A stretch of DNA of 64,000 nucleotides from Apteryx mantelli (GCF_036417845.1 NC_089981.1:24386001-24450000), one strand, 5' to 3'; counted from the stretch's first letter, positions 11,301 through 24,100 are shown. Made by a program: numbers and translations. Notes: generated by a model not told the origin, from the sequence alone.

Positions 11301-13787
11301 GTGAAGACCTTCCATGAAACGGTAAGATGTTGGAGGCCTTATTGCACGCTCTGCTTAGGCCAAAGTGACCACTAATGAGCAGGATCCTGCGTGTTGTGAA
11401 GGGGCATGCAAAGTAGTGTGCCCCCCCCAACCCAAAATCGCTTCCTCCGTGTCAACTTGCAAAGGGCGAGAAGCGGCCGTCACTGCACACACACTGCTCC
11501 CCACAGAGGAGGAGGGAGCAAGTTTGAACTCCAAGTTTTTGGGCTAGGAGTGAAGACAACTCTGAAACTTTTGATGCTTAGGCTTGAACTGGGACAAAAA
11601 CGTTCTCAGCAAAGGGCTTTTGCTGCCTGTTCTCCAAGCTTTATGTAGAAATCTCCTCTTTGTAGGAATTATTTGTAGCAACAGGAGATGAGAATGTGGG
11701 AGAAAGGAGAAGAAATGGGGGTCAGGAAAATGAACGGGAAAACCATGGTCTAAAGCAGATGATGTTACATTCGAGTTAACCTGTGGAGTTCGCTGTTCTT
11801 AGATGACAAGTAACAGAGTTGCATCGCCTTAAATTATTGTCCTTTGTGCTGTGCTAGGAAGTCTGGCCTGAGCTGTAATTAAGTTGCTTTTCATTTACTT
11901 CAGTACCCCTGATTAAGTAAAATTCAATGGAAGAAAAATGATGCTCTAAGGAAATAATTCCAAGAGTACTTCCTCTGCTCAGCAGGAAGCAAGTCTCCAG
12001 AGAGAGTTGTGTTCTTTCTTTTCCAGGCTATCAAGGCCAGACATATGTATCTGCATTTATTGCAGGAAATAGCTGCATTGCATACAAATAAAAAATTGAA
12101 TTTGGAGAGTTAATTCCCCCCCCTTTTTTTTTCCTCCAAGATGACTCCTAGTCATGGGTGGCTTATGGGATGTTTAACGGTGGGGAGAGCATTGCAGGAG
12201 AGTGCTTGCAAGTCTACTAATGCTGTTTTTTCTCTCTCTGTGTAGCTGGACTGCTGTGGTCCTGGTGCTGGAGCAGCAGTTATCACTGCCTTATGGAAAG
12301 AAGAGCTCTGCCCGAAGAAGGACTCCTTCATGCAAAGCGCTACTCAGGTAGGCATGGCTGCTTTTCGCTCAGCACAGCTTTGGTGAGGAAACTCACCTGC
12401 CAGGGAAATCAATCTGGTTGCTTTGTTGAGGAGGAAGAAGGAAAATGACTGCTTTTGAAATCTGTCTGCCTATTTCTTCTGCCTTGGCGCATCCCTGGGG
12501 AAGCAGCACTGTGCGTCCCAGCTCACATGTGGCACCACCTGATGGAGGGACAACTGTGGGAAGGTGGGAAGAGCAAAGGAGCGGGGTAGGAGAGCCCTCC
12601 CCACAGCGAGAGAGCTGCTGGAAATGGAGGGGCTGTCCCAGAGCAGCAGAGACCTCTGCAGGGACCCGGGGCTTGGGAAAGGGCACTGGTCTTGCTCACT
12701 AGTGTAGCGAGGAACTAGCTAGCTGTTTTTCTTCCTTGTTTCGGGATTGTGTAGTGGGATGTCAGAGGTTCCCCATCTGTCCTTCCCTTGCTGTTTGAGC
12801 TTTTGGGGATGGAGGCACAGAGAGGTGAAATCCCCGGCCTCTGGCAGACTGGCATGAGTTCTTAAAGCCAGGTTTTTACCGCAAAACATAAACAGGACGT
12901 GGGGGAAAGCAGGAATCTCAGACCTGTCTTCTTCCAGTGTGGATGTCTGTGGAGGGTAAGAGAAAAGTAGGCTGCCTGACATTGGTTGTTCTCTGCTTCA
13001 GCTAACCTCGAGCTGTCACCAAAAAATTGATGAGCTGTTCTCTGGGAAGCTGTATCTGATCGGTATTGCTGCCATCGTGGTTGCCGTGATCATGGTAAGT
13101 GCAAGCGTGTGGGACAGGAGATCTGTGGCTTCAAAAGCCCAGATGGCCCTGAAGGCCAGCAGGGAGCTGTGAGCAGTGGCTGGGCTTACACAAGACTGGT
13201 CCTGCTTCACCCTGCTGGCACTGGTCTGAACCTCTTCTCTGACTTCCCTTGCGGGTCCCCTCCCCGCATCCAAACAGCTTGTTTCTCAGGCTGGGATGTC
13301 TGGTCTCTGCAGCGGGAAGGGGTTTGCTTTCTTCCCCACAAGATATTCCCCTGCTCCCTAGCGGTCTGTGGCATTCACTGGTAACCCCATGCTTCCTGTA
13401 GTGCCAAAGGCTGAGCTGAAATGTGAGAGATCTTGGAGCGTTTGCTGCATATCTGGCAGGCAGGAGGCTTACGATGTATGGTCACTGCTGCCAGAGAGAG
13501 GGGAGAACATGATCTTATCTTGAATTGGCCAGCTTCTAATAAAAACAGCGGCGAAAACCCAGCATCTCTGCCCTTATCGCTGGCATAAGGGTGTTTGGAA
13601 GAAAAGGAGGCCGGGGGAACAGCGCAGGACCATGGGACCTCCTAATCTGTAGCTGGGGAGAGGAGGTGGGATTCCCTTGTGTCACGAACCAAAGCCTCAC
13701 GGGTGGCCTTGTGTCTCCTTGCAGATCTTCGAAATGATCCTGAGCATGGTGTTGTGCTGCGGCATAAGGAACAGCTCCGTGTACTGA
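5239..13787 (+). CDS. CD81: CD81 tetraspanin, partial (exons 3-8; exons 1-2 lie left of the window)
   Basis: CD81 is a four-pass plasma-membrane tetraspanin that organises membrane microdomains and partners CD19, integrins and immunoglobulin-superfamily proteins. Six exons join in frame: 5239-5336, 8747-8821, 11214-11321, 12246-12347, 13002-13094 and 13725-13787, all flanked by AG/GT. They encode TM2, the small inner loop, TM3, the large extracellular loop with its CCG motif and two further cysteines, TM4, and the C-terminus [10 protein letters not shown]. About 179 residues are present of a family length near 236. The missing N-terminus (TM1 and small extracellular loop) belongs to exons 1-2, which are not found in 1-5238. 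The TM segments and tail match mammalian CD81 almost exactly, while the large loop diverges. Identity is secure from the tail and TM segments; CD9 is excluded by the NSSVY end and by overall match. Confidence 0.97.
5337..8746 (+). other. CD81 intron 3
   Basis: Unique intronic sequence with a TTTTG-type run at about 6222-6255, an AAT microsatellite at about 6428-6442 and a MIR-like relic near 6575-6690. Nothing else is recognised. Confidence 0.75.
6575..6690 (+). mobile_element. MIR-like SINE relic
   Basis: The tract with GAGCAGATTGCTTCACCTCT, GTGCTTCCGTTTCCATATC and GCAATAGGAAAGTGG follows the MIR core and 3' order (gcaagtcacttaacctct, gcctcagtttcc, tgtaaaatggg). It is diverged and its limits are approximate. 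Confidence 0.55.
8747..8821 (+). CDS. CD81: CD81 exon 4 (TM3)
   Basis: The exon is 75 bp, exactly 25 codons in phase 0. The acceptor is gtcttcacag and the donor CAG|gtaaga. It encodes the third membrane segment [20 protein letters not shown] followed by VNKDQ, essentially identical to mammalian CD81. Confidence 0.96.
8915..9060 (+). mobile_element. MIR-like SINE relic
   Basis: AGCTGTGTGACCTGGGCAGG and TCATTTAACTCCTCTTGGCCTG closely follow the MIR core (ctgtgtgaccttgggcaagtcacttaacctctctg). This is the best preserved MIR-like relic in the window. Confidence 0.65.
11214..11321 (+). CDS. CD81: CD81 exon 5 (start of large extracellular loop)
   Basis: The exon is 108 bp, 36 codons in phase 0, with acceptor ttccctag and donor ACG|gtaaga. 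It encodes [17 protein letters not shown], a variable stretch, then [10 protein letters not shown]. These are helices A and B of the large loop. The conserved ends flank a divergent middle (MAESDSNNG), as expected for this loop. Confidence 0.95.
12246..12347 (+). CDS. CD81: CD81 exon 6 (CCG motif, variable head of the loop)
   Basis: The exon is 102 bp, 34 codons in phase 0, with acceptor ctgtgtag and donor CAG|gtaggc. It opens with LDCCG, the tetraspanin signature whose two cysteines form the loop disulfides, and carries the third cysteine in EELCPKK. The rest is the variable head region and differs strongly from mammals. Confidence 0.95.
12790..12860 (-). mobile_element. MIR-like SINE relic, antisense
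   Basis: GGGGATGGAGGCACAGAGAG followed by GTGAAATCCCCGGCC resembles the reverse complement of the MIR core (gaaactgaggcacagagaggttaagt). It is short and tentative. Confidence 0.45.
13002..13094 (+). CDS. CD81: CD81 exon 7 (end of loop and TM4)
   Basis: The exon is 93 bp, 31 codons in phase 0, with acceptor ctgcttcag and donor ATG|gtaagt. It holds the fourth loop cysteine in [14 protein letters not shown], then TM4 ([15 protein letters not shown]). It is two codons longer than the human exon (29 codons), placing two extra residues before the fourth cysteine. Confidence 0.95.
13725..13787 (+). CDS. CD81: CD81 exon 8 (C-terminal tail and stop)
   Basis: The acceptor is tccttgcag. The exon encodes the end of TM4 and the cytoplasmic tail [20 protein letters not shown], then TGA at 13785-13787. 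The CC pair is a palmitoylation site and the SVY end resembles a PDZ ligand. The sequence is identical in form to mammalian CD81. Confidence 0.96.
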   Translation: MFEMILSMVLCCGIRNSSVY

Positions 13788-13990
13788 GATGTGAGAGCTG
13801 GGGAGGGGACGGGATGGGGAGCAGGGCGGACGGCGCTAGAGGGGACCCCAAGTGCCACCAAGTGACCAGGAGATATTTCAACAAAAGACAAAGAAAATTA
13901 TGTATATAAATACTTCCAATATTACCATACAGTACTTATCATTTTTATTTTGAAGTACTTTTTTTAATAAATAAAACTTTCCCCTATCCT
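13788..13990 (+). other. CD81: CD81 proximal 3' UTR with poly(A) signal
   Basis: After the stop codon about 200 bases run to two overlapping AATAAA hexamers at 13966-13971 and 13970-13975, preceded by an AU-rich stretch. This is the most likely main cleavage region. The exact end is inferred. Confidence 0.7.
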
Positions 13991-16900
13991 TGTGGCTGAG
14001 TTAGTTACACATCAGTTTTGTGTGATAGGGAAAGTTGCTGTAGCAGGAGTTTTAGTCCTTCCTACCCCTTCCCCACCGGAGAAATTCAGAGATAATGTTT
14101 GTGGAAGATGTACAGAGCAGAAGGCTGCAGCCTGTTATCAGAAATCTTTGCCTTGGTTTTTACTCTCTTTTTCAATACTGACTTTTGTTTTTTATATATA
14201 CGTAATTGGATGCTGAAGCGGGATTTAGCATTTTTTTGTTCATTTGTTCTCATCTTTTCCTTCCGTCACCCCAACTCCCTGGTGTTTCCAAGCTGTCGGT
14301 AGGGAAGTCTGGCTGTAACTGCTTGAAGTCTGGTAGAAAGGAGAGAAAACAGCCCCAGTCGCATAGGTGAGATGTACCCGGGGGATATGGGGATGGATTG
14401 TTCCTAGCAAACCTAGGTAAACTTGCTAGATAAACTATTAACAGAATGTTTAAAATTTTCAGCCTCTGAAGAGTGGGGATGTTTATGGCTTTATGTTTTC
14501 TTCTAGGGGCTGTAACTTTATAAATTGACTCATTTACATTGACTCATTACATTAAAGGGTCAGTGTCTGCGGTGAATTTAGTCTTAGTATTTCAGATTTA
14601 ACAAACCGAAAATTAAGTCACTTTTTTTAATGTCCTTGAATGTTTCTTTATAGACATATTATGTTTTTGGGAGAGTCTAGTGCTGTACTAAATTTTCACT
14701 GTTATGCTAATGCTTACATACAAATGATATTGGAAAAAAGAAAACTTCAAAAAAAAAAAGTCCTTAACCTTAAAAATAATACATTTATATTATACAGGAT
14801 GACTTTTGGGGGTTCCCTGCATATACATACACATTTAAAACTTAATCTTTGCATCAGTTTCTTGTTCAATTAAATTGTCCTTGCTTGTAGTATTTTGTCA
14901 CACACACTAACATTGTCAGGAAACTTTCATAACTTTGAAAAAATGTTTATTTTTAAGACCTTCCATTCCCAATGATATTAACAGCAGGAAATCAGCTTAT
15001 CAAAGCAAGGGAATTCAGGATTTTTGATGGCACCAGTTGAAACACTTTCTTGTGACCTGCTATGCTTTGATTGCCAATGAGATGTATGTGGCTTCTAGCA
15101 TGTGCCACCCTGGCGAGGTAGCACTATGTACACAGCTGCTACCGTGTACATAGAGGGGTAGAGTGGCCCAGGTTCTATGTATTAAAATTAGAGTGTCTCT
15201 AAAAAGATGATCTATATGTATAGTTCTATAGATATATATTTTTAAGCAAAGCCTTTTCCATACCTTATGGGCAGTTGAGCTGGAAATAGTAGCCTCTTTC
15301 AGCTCTTTGCCACATTGAAGCAGATAGGAGGAGTTAAAACTTGTGATCACCTTCCTCACTTCAGGAATATTTCTGTTTCTTAAAGCGTTTCGCTCTCCTC
15401 CTCACCTTAAAGTTGTGACGAAGAACACCAAATCAGATGGGGAGAGAGAACTGTGTTCATTTTAAGCTAGTACCTTGCCCATGGCACTTGGGTACCATAG
15501 CCTTTGCCAAAACAGGAGAGGAAATTCCTGCACTGGGGCAAACTGATCCTTTCAGAAGCTTTTCTCCCCTTCTACTCACCCCTTTCCTGTTCTTGCCTTT
15601 TAGTATATAGGGCCTTTAAAAAGTATATAGGTATATATATCAAGTTGTGCTAGGTAAGAGGAGGAAGTGCTTCAACAGACCTTCAGTTTGAGGGGGTTGG
15701 ACAAGAAATGATTCAGCCTTAGAAACAGCCTTAAAACAACACTGCCCTGAATGTCCACTTTGTGCACATTGAGAATGCGATTAGATTTCACAGTAGGTAA
15801 CCTCTTCCCCTGCTCCCCAGCGTAGGTCCTTCAGGTCATCTACTCTGCTATGTGGCTATATGTATATGCATCACCCAAGCATGTGTGTTTACATATACGT
15901 GCATCAGGATTGTTAGCATACAGAATGGATGTGTAACTTGCTGCCTTTTTTGTTGACTGTTGATAAATGTGTATAAATATGCCATTAAGCATTTCAATTG
16001 TTTTCTTTCCTTATACTGTATTTTTGATATTGTTCAGTGTTCAGCTGATGCTGTGTAAGTTGCTGAAGCTCTGTTTGAAGATGGATGGGGTCTCACCGCA
16101 AAGAATTTGATGCGGGTCAGGCATGTCTTTGGGCATTGTAGCTTCAGGAGTCTGGGTTGTCCCATGCAGGAGCAATGGGGAGAAGGTGCTTCGAGAGGTC
16201 TGACAGCCGAGGGAGGAAGAAGAGCAGGATGTTTGCTCAGCCTGTGTCCCGCCTGGGTGGGATTTGCTCTCTGGCCCCTTTCATGGGTGACTGGTGGCAC
16301 TTGCGGTGAGCCACACCAGCAGTTACCTCCTTCAGCGGGAACGTGCTGTGGGCACCTGGCGGCATGGGAGTGCGGAGAGGGCCTTCCAACGGGAGAGGGC
16401 TGGAGGAGGAGTCTTGCAGCAGGAGGGGTAATGCTGTCTTTGGGGTTGTTAGCTGAGAGTCCCTGTGTTCGACTGTGTGGTTGTCAGCCGGAGCAGGAGC
16501 AGGTCAGCAAGGGGAGAAGAGGGAGCTGGCTTGCTTAAGAGTGATGAAGTAGCTGAGAAACCAGCATGGAAAAACTACTCACATGGGTCTTCTCTAGCCT
16601 GACCTCCTGTGACAATGGATCTGAGTTAAAGCAAAGTCAAGGGGGGGCTTGCCCTTTAGCAAGAGCTCGAGATCCAAAAGTGACAGAGCTCTGCAGCCAG
16701 TCAGTCCCAAAGCTCGCCGAGGTGAAGGGGAAAAACACTGGATGGGTAGGGCTCCTAATCTCTTTCAGGTGCTGTCTTGCATAACTGTGCATTTGCGTGC
16801 ACAACATGGGGCCCTGTCCTGCCCCTCACTGTCCCACAGGTGGGCTAAGGGTCAAATTGTGAGCTGTAAATACAAACCCTCACTCTCCAGGGAAGCATCT

Positions 16901-19900
16901 TCCTGGAGCAAGTGACACCTGAGAAAATGGTTGTAAGCCTGAGTGGGGAGGATGAGAGTGACCAGTTGGGGGAGAGTGAACTGGCCAGGTCTGAGTTCAA
17001 AGACCACAGCACAAGGTCAAACAGAGCCGCTGACAGCTTAGCTGAATGCTTGGGATTCTCTTTGACTGTGGAGCATGCCACAAAGCAGTGTGTTTAACTT
17101 CCTTCTGCCCCCCCCCTTTTTTTTTAAGAAACAAAAGAAAAGTCAATTTAATAAACGTTTCTCATAGTGTGCATAGTGTGATGAACCACTGCAATCTACA
17201 ACCAGTTAACCTTAACACCAGGACGCTTTGTGAACCAGGCTTCAAGGGCACGGGTTTAGCAGCCTCCGGGACAGGGGAGGCGGGCAGGCTGGGGGGGCAT
17301 CCGCAGCGGCGCCGAGGGGAGGCAGACAGTGCTCGTCAGCAGTGGTGGCTGCTGCAGTTGTGCCCCCCTGGAGGGGCTGGGCGGGCACAGCAGTGGGGGA
17401 GCTAATATGTATTGCAAAATTTGGTGACCATGTTGAAATTTAGGTGGGGGGGCCTGTGGTGGCAATACTGTGCGTGCCCAAAGGGCTTCTCCTAAAGTGA
17501 TGGAGAACAGCCCCAAATGCCCTCTGCTGCCACTGTTGCTGCCACCGCCTGCCCCTCCACACCGTCGGGGAGAGCCCTGCTGAGAGGAGAGCCAGGGAGG
17601 AGGCCTAGCGCTGTGATCCCACAACTGCCTGCCTTTCTTTGCCCTGTCTGGGACTTTTCACTGCTTTTGTAGCATGGGTGTCCAGAGGCGGCCCCTAGCC
17701 TTCACCGCTGCTGGGATGGAGAGGGAGGGAGCGCTGGGCAAGGGAGAGCCATGTTCAGCTGCCTCAGAGGAAAGGCAAAAAGCCCTGCTCCCGATGGCTG
17801 CGCCTGTGCTAAGAGATCATGCCCATCTGTTGTTCTTTCGCTTGTTTACCTGAATGTTAATGGAGTCGGACATAATGACTTCTGGAAAGAAAAAAAGTGA
17901 TATTTAAAAACAATAAAAAGAAACAAAACAAAAACCCTTGCTAGTGGATTTTTAATGATGTGTTGTCAGAGCTTGTTTCTTTCCAATGCGAACAGATTTC
18001 TGCCACGTCTTCCAAGAGAACAGTGTTGCTGGTTCTTGTATTTGGACAAAACTTAGGCTTTAGGGAATGCAGTCCTTAGATGACCCTTGAGGTGGTTTCC
18101 CATGAATAAGATGTTCTTTGCTTCCTGCCTTAAAACATTTGGGTTGTGGTGCTGTGTTATTGCTCCAGATGGAGATACAATTATTCCTGCCTCTTTGGCA
18201 CTAGGATTAGCCTGATGTGAGTCACTGTCAGACTCAGGCTGGCATTCAACAGGGAGACAAATGATAGTGGAAACAAACCGGCAAAGCACAGTGCATGTTT
18301 GGCATCCGAGCTGCATGTGGGAACAGCAGTGCCTTGGGATGTTAGCCTCAAAGCCCAGCTGGGTTCTTAAACCCCCCCTGGCTAAATGTGATCCCCTCTG
18401 TTGGCACCTCAGGTCTGAATATTAACACTGATGTGTTCAAAACTGACGAGTCTTATGCAGTGCTCCATCTGAGATGCTGAGAGAGGAATCAGCAAACCAG
18501 GCCCCTTTAAGGTGCTGTTAAGCAAAGACACCGGTTATTCTTGGAAAATAGCAGCCCTGCTGTGTAGGAGCATGTGAGGCCGCCTGGATAAAGCCACTGT
18601 GAAGGGAAGGGGTGGGTGGAAAACTTGCAGCCTGCTTGTTCTCATATTACACTGACAGCAACGACTTGCTTTTTTTTTTTTTTTTTCTTTTTAACTTTCT
18701 TCTTTGGAGGCCTAGAGAGCTTAGAAAGGAAGGAGCAGTCGCTAGAGACATTGCTGTAAACTTTTGACTCCTACGAATATTTTTGTGCATCTTTTTTCTG
18801 TCAAAGAGCAGTTTTCACAGAAAACGTAAGTATGAATTTTTCTAAACTACAGCAAGTTGGACTTTTTTCAGTGAAATTCTTTCTCCCTTCCCCAGCTGGT
18901 TTAAAAAAAAAAAACTGTCTAAACTGTTTCTCTTTTTAATTAGAAGTTTGGGGGTTATTTTTGCTTTGGCCAGCTCTATTTCATAAGCTGATTCAAGACT
19001 GTTTTAAAAGCAGCAATGTGCCTAATTATTTCCTGCTAAGACAGGTGGGACCAACAGGAAAGGTATAAATTGCTGTGTCCCTTCCTTAAGAGGTTGTTTA
19101 AGCTCTAATCAGGTCTCACAACATTCCCACAGAGGGAAAACGGAGCCAGTCCTCCCATCGGAGAGCTGTTCAAGGCGGAGGTTGCTTTGTAGTAGAAGGG
19201 GGGGCAGCACCCTCCCTGCTGGGCTGCACAATCCCTCTTCCCTCGCTGCCAGCTCCACTTCCAAGGGTGGGTGGTCAAGAGCCTGTTACACAGTGGCTGT
19301 GCCCAAATTCCTGCTCTGCATCGTTGTTTCCTTTGCTGGACATGGCTGTGTGGCTCTTCCATTTGCAGGAGAGGAGGAGTTTCAGTTCCAGGGCAAGCTC
19401 AAGCTGAGGGAAACGTGACGGTGCAGGCATCAGGACGTTGGCTCTGTGGTGCGATTGAAGGTCTGAGGCTCACAGGGTCGGTCTCGCTGAAGATGCAGCC
19501 AGCAGTCTATCCCCTGCCAGTCACCAGCTCGCATTGCACCTTGGTGAAGGTTCAAGCTAGGTGAGACTTCACTGGAGGCTGTCTCAGCAGGGCATGAGCT
19601 CTGGCATCCAGCTGATGGATGCCCATGTGTTAGCAACACTGTTAAAACACATCCATGCTAGCAGTCTTAGCAGGGTGGAGACAAAATGCCAAAGCTGTGA
19701 GGGTGCAGGGAGGTAGCTTCTAAAGCAGAAAGAAAAAAAAACCTTGGCTTAGCTTCAGCATTGAACAAAGGCAGCTTGGAGAGTCCAAAAAAAGAAATCT
19801 GCTTGCCTGTGAAGCTGTTGTTGGGGCTGGGTGAGCTGCTGACAATCAAGGAGGCCTTTAGTAAAAAGCAGTCCTTTCAACAAGCTTGTTTGCTGGCAGA

Positions 19901-22900
19901 GCCACAGCAGGGCTGGGAACCGGCAGACGAGGTGAGTGGGAACGCAGCCCCGAGCAAGGAAACATCTGCCCTCAGTGAATGCTGAAAGGGAGATGCAAAC
20001 GCAATCAACTACATGACTAGGTCTGCAGTAAGTGGTAAAGACACAGGCTAGAAACCAAAAATCTCCAAGCACAAAGCTGCACAGTTTAGTAAAAGGTGTG
20101 ATGTTAATCCAAATCCAATATATTTTTGCCTGACCACTCTACCACTTTCAACCCAGGGAGCATCAGCTTACCTGGCACAGGGCATACCCTAAGCGGGAGG
20201 GTCCATATGCAAAGACGCACTGTTTCCATGCGAATGCTTTGGCCAGCCTCTGGCACTTGGTGTGTATGAAGCAGGCAGCTGGATGCTTTCACTTCAGAGA
20301 CCAAGGAACTTGGGCAAAAAGAAAACACCACCTAGCAGGCTGTGTTAATGTTTTCACACTTGCAGAAGTGTTACAGAGGGTACTTTTGCAGCTGGGCATG
20401 AGAATGCAGACTGACTGGTGTTTCCCCACTGGTTTTAGATGACCCAGCTCAAATGCCAGTGGTTGCAAGTAACATTTCTAATTAGAGGCTAATTACACTT
20501 TTTTTTTTTTAAGTGTTTCTTGGCCCTGCGTTTCTAGGGCATTAACTCATGTTAGAACACGGCTTTGCTGAGTACCAGTGAGGTGGTGTTAAGCCAGGCA
20601 CGACTGCTCATGTATAATACTGTAGTGCCTGCAGGCTGGGAGTAAGCTGGGGAGAGTCCTGCCAGCAAGGTTTAGTGGTGTTAAAGGCAAAGCTCGGTGT
20701 TGACTACAAAGCCACCTTAGTTAATGAGGTGTCTACAGGTCATGTTCTAACAGGAGGTTTGGGGAGTTTTAGGGTTTTGTGTTTTTTAATAAATACTAAC
20801 TTCAAGGCACTTGACTGGTTCAAACAATCTCTTTCAACCCTTCTCAACTGCTGTTAATATTAAATGCACTGGGGCCAATGATAGAAAAGAAAAAAAAGAG
20901 GCAAGAATTAGAAGGCGTTTTAGTAAAAATATTCTGTGGCTAAATCAAAATGAACAGAGCTCCCCAACTATTTTTTGTTTGTTTTTTAAATTTCAAATAA
21001 TTGCATAGCACATTAATTTGGTCTTGAACGACTTCAGCTTCCCCCAATCAAATGTGATGTTTGGCATCTCCTACACATACAGTGTCTCTAACAGAGCAAG
21101 GGATGCAGGTTCTCAGCACAGGTCCTCTCCAGGTCAGCAATAACATTGTTATTTGAAAGATCAGGTTGATGGAAGGTGGGGTTCGGAGCTTCCTGGTCTG
21201 CCCGCATTAAGACTAACTCCACGGTAACTACTTTCACGTAGTTACCTTAGGAAAAAAAAAAAAGCACCAAGATGGATAAACAGCACTGAAATAAATCAAA
21301 ACTGCTTTTAGGTGAGCCAAGTCCAAATGAAAGTGCAAAGCAAAACCAGTGAGCAAAGCTCTGTGTAGACAAGAGTGTCAAACCTCGAGCTCCTGGAAAC
21401 TCACCCAACAGGATTTCATGGCCTCTTGTAGACTTTCCTTCCTGCAAATAGGAGAAGGCAACTCTGATTATTTCCGTCAGCCATTACCTTTACCCCATTC
21501 TGCCTTAGTAACTGCATCCTCCCAGCACAGGAGAATATGGTCTTTGCAACTGTGCTATTATTGATTCTGGCTACAGGAAAACACTCCTTTCCCTCCCTGC
21601 TTCCCTTCAGGATCTACAGCATCGGTTGAGCACAGCCAGACCAGACTCACTTCCATCCCCCTTCCAGATGCATGACGAGGCTTCAAAAATGCATCTGCTT
21701 GCTCTGTCTGGCTTGCAGGATCTTAGTGGCTCTTTAGTGTCTGACAGATACTGTGCCACTGTCGCTTCCTCGTCCCCCACTGCAGAAACCTATAGCAACT
21801 GCTGCAGTCCCACGACGAGGTGCTTCCCCCATTCCCGGGAAACTGCCTGCCGCTTTCCAGGAGCCATGAGGAGAGGGGCAGGAGCTCCCTGCCGATGTCT
21901 ACCCTGGCCTCCAAGAGCAGAAGCAGCAGGAGCCTTCAGTGCGTAGACCAGGGCAGAAGCCTGCCACTTGAGTAGCAGAAACTGTTACCAGATGGGTGCC
22001 AAATGACGGATGTATTGGCAAGAAAGGAGCGTGAAGCTCCCGAAAGCAGGGCTGCGATGGGTACGCATTCACACACGCCACCCCCACGTGCAGGGACGCG
22101 CTGGTTTCCTGCAGGCGCACGGGGCCGTCTCCCCCAGGAAGCCCAGGCTGTGGCGGAGCCAGCCCTTTGCAGCCTGCGCGCAGGACACGCCGCGCTCGTT
22201 CGGATGATTTCCTGCACCGCAGCTTAGAGCCACGGTCCAACCCCCCGCTCCTCTTCAAGCCACCTTAGTTCATATTGGCTAGGGGAAAACACTTTACCAT
22301 CTGTTCATCTTCAGGGTCTGACTCATTATTTTTATTTCAGCTGTCGCCAAGCAATAGCAAAAAAACCCCAACACACCAGTGTATCCATCACTACAAACTG
22401 CCTTGTCCTCGGTCACCAGAAAAAGCAGCTCACCCCCAGTTCTCTGCAGTGTGTGGTACTAATCTTCTGCAAAAAGGCAGGAAGGAGAAAATGGGTACAG
22501 CCAGTTCTGAAGGTGACCTTGGCCACCAACAGACATAACGTCCAGGCAAAAACTGAGCAGGGACTAAGCCTAGCAATATCAGGGGCCTCCAGAAATCCAG
22601 GAATGGGGCTTGTCCCTGAAGGCACCCAGATTCATGGGTGATGGAGAGAGTGGAGATGGTGTAGCCCTTTTCCGCCCCTTTGAGCCGCTAACCTAGCATT
22701 AAAACCAGGTTTTAAAGAGTTTCATCCATTTGGACCAGACCCCGTTTGCCTCCACCCTTACAAAAATGGGACACGCCACTGCCTACTCCTCATCCTTTCC
22801 TCTCCTCCTCCTTTTTACTCTCAGAGATTCACTCCTGGTACGTCCCTGACGCTACACAGCGTTACACAGCAGGGGCAGACTTCACCCGTGTTTTATTCTT

Positions 22901-24100
22901 ATTTCCCCTTTCAAATGGCTTCCTTTGCCTGTTTACTACCCTCCCCATATCTGCTCCTGCTGATCTACCAGAGGACTCTTTTCCTCTCTTCCTCCCTCCA
23001 GCCAGAAAACCATTTTAATGTCTGTGACCACACACTATATATATATGTATATATTTTTCAAAAAAGATCACCAAATGGGGAAACACCTCCAGAACTGTTG
23101 ATTTAAAACTGCAGCACAGCTCCAGCCAGACGAAAGACATTTTGTGCTAACCTTGTTATTACTGCCAAATGTATTCCAAACACAGCTCACATCTCATAAA
23201 TTACTCATCTCATAAATTACTGTAGTTAACAACACTCCAGAAGGCAAAAGTATATATATATATTTAAAAACTGACAATGCAAATGGCTGCAGTTTATATT
23301 ACAGATGACTCACAGGCCCCTCTTGAAGGGCTTCAGTTAAGTCTTTTAGGACATAGACATAAACTTACCTTTTGGCAAAGAAACTGAGATGAAACAGGGT
23401 TCAGATGCCGTGGAGAAAAAGGTGCCTCCAAAATCCGATCTGGTGGGACTACGCAACAGTTCCATCTCTTGTTGCAAAATGATGGTATAAACAAGGAGCC
23501 TTGCTTATCTACAAGGCCTGGAGTAAGTCCTATGTTTCTCTTAATCCTTCAGCACTGGGTGACCTGATTAAGTAAAGGCCCGACCTTTAGCAGTTCAGAC
23601 CCTTTGTAGGCATTAACTTAATTCCATTTAATGACGAAGTGCAATCATGCAAGGCACATGCAAACACCGACTTCCCTGGGGAAGGGGTGGAGGAAAAAAA
23701 AAAGAAAAACCTGCAAACTTCTGTATGACATGCTGGTGGATCAACTCAAAGAACAAACTTTCCTCCCTTTTTTCCCCTGAACATATTGTAAATGAGCTAA
23801 ATATTAAAGCCACCTGAGAAGTTTATTTCCACTGGAAATTTAAACTTTTCACTGAACGAGGGGAAAAAATGAAGCCTCTTTGGCCAAAACCAGTAAAACA
23901 TTTTCAGAAAGAATTCCACTTTTCCAAGCACATGTATTATGTTCTTCTGGGACAGAAAATGGAAACTTTTCCTTTTTTTGGCTGAACACTGGTTTTATGC
24001 CCCTAGTGACTTGGGGTTTTCTGGTTAAAAAATAAATACAAACTTAAAAAAAAAAAAGGCAAGCATTTCCTCTGCCATTTTCACCGTGGCCAAACGCCTA
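13991..24100. other. CD81-TSSC4 intergenic region, no gene recognised
   Basis: About 10 kb with no reading frame showing homology or spliced structure on either strand. The first 4 kb may be an extended CD81 3' UTR. It contains T runs near 18669-18686, short TA repeats near 23037-23056 and 23249-23264, and a 16-bp tandem duplication near 23189-23221. A noncoding RNA cannot be excluded. Confidence 0.55.
17912..17917 (+). terminator. CD81: possible distal poly(A) signal of CD81
   Basis: An AATAAA in an A-rich context lies about 4.1 kb after the CD81 stop. The sequence between has no reading frame of note and is partly AU-rich, so a long alternative 3' UTR is possible. RNA evidence is lacking here. 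Confidence 0.3.

Larger units (their letters stand above)
8822..13724 (+). other. CD81 introns 4-7
   Basis: Introns 8822-11213, 11322-12245, 12348-13001 and 13095-13724. They hold MIR-like relics near 8915-9060 and 12790-12860 and a G run at 10029-10039. No other feature is seen. Confidence 0.75.

Noticed and set aside
18669-18686. T run as the tail of a recent retrocopy
   Set aside because: No retrocopy body or target-site duplication is visible beside it.
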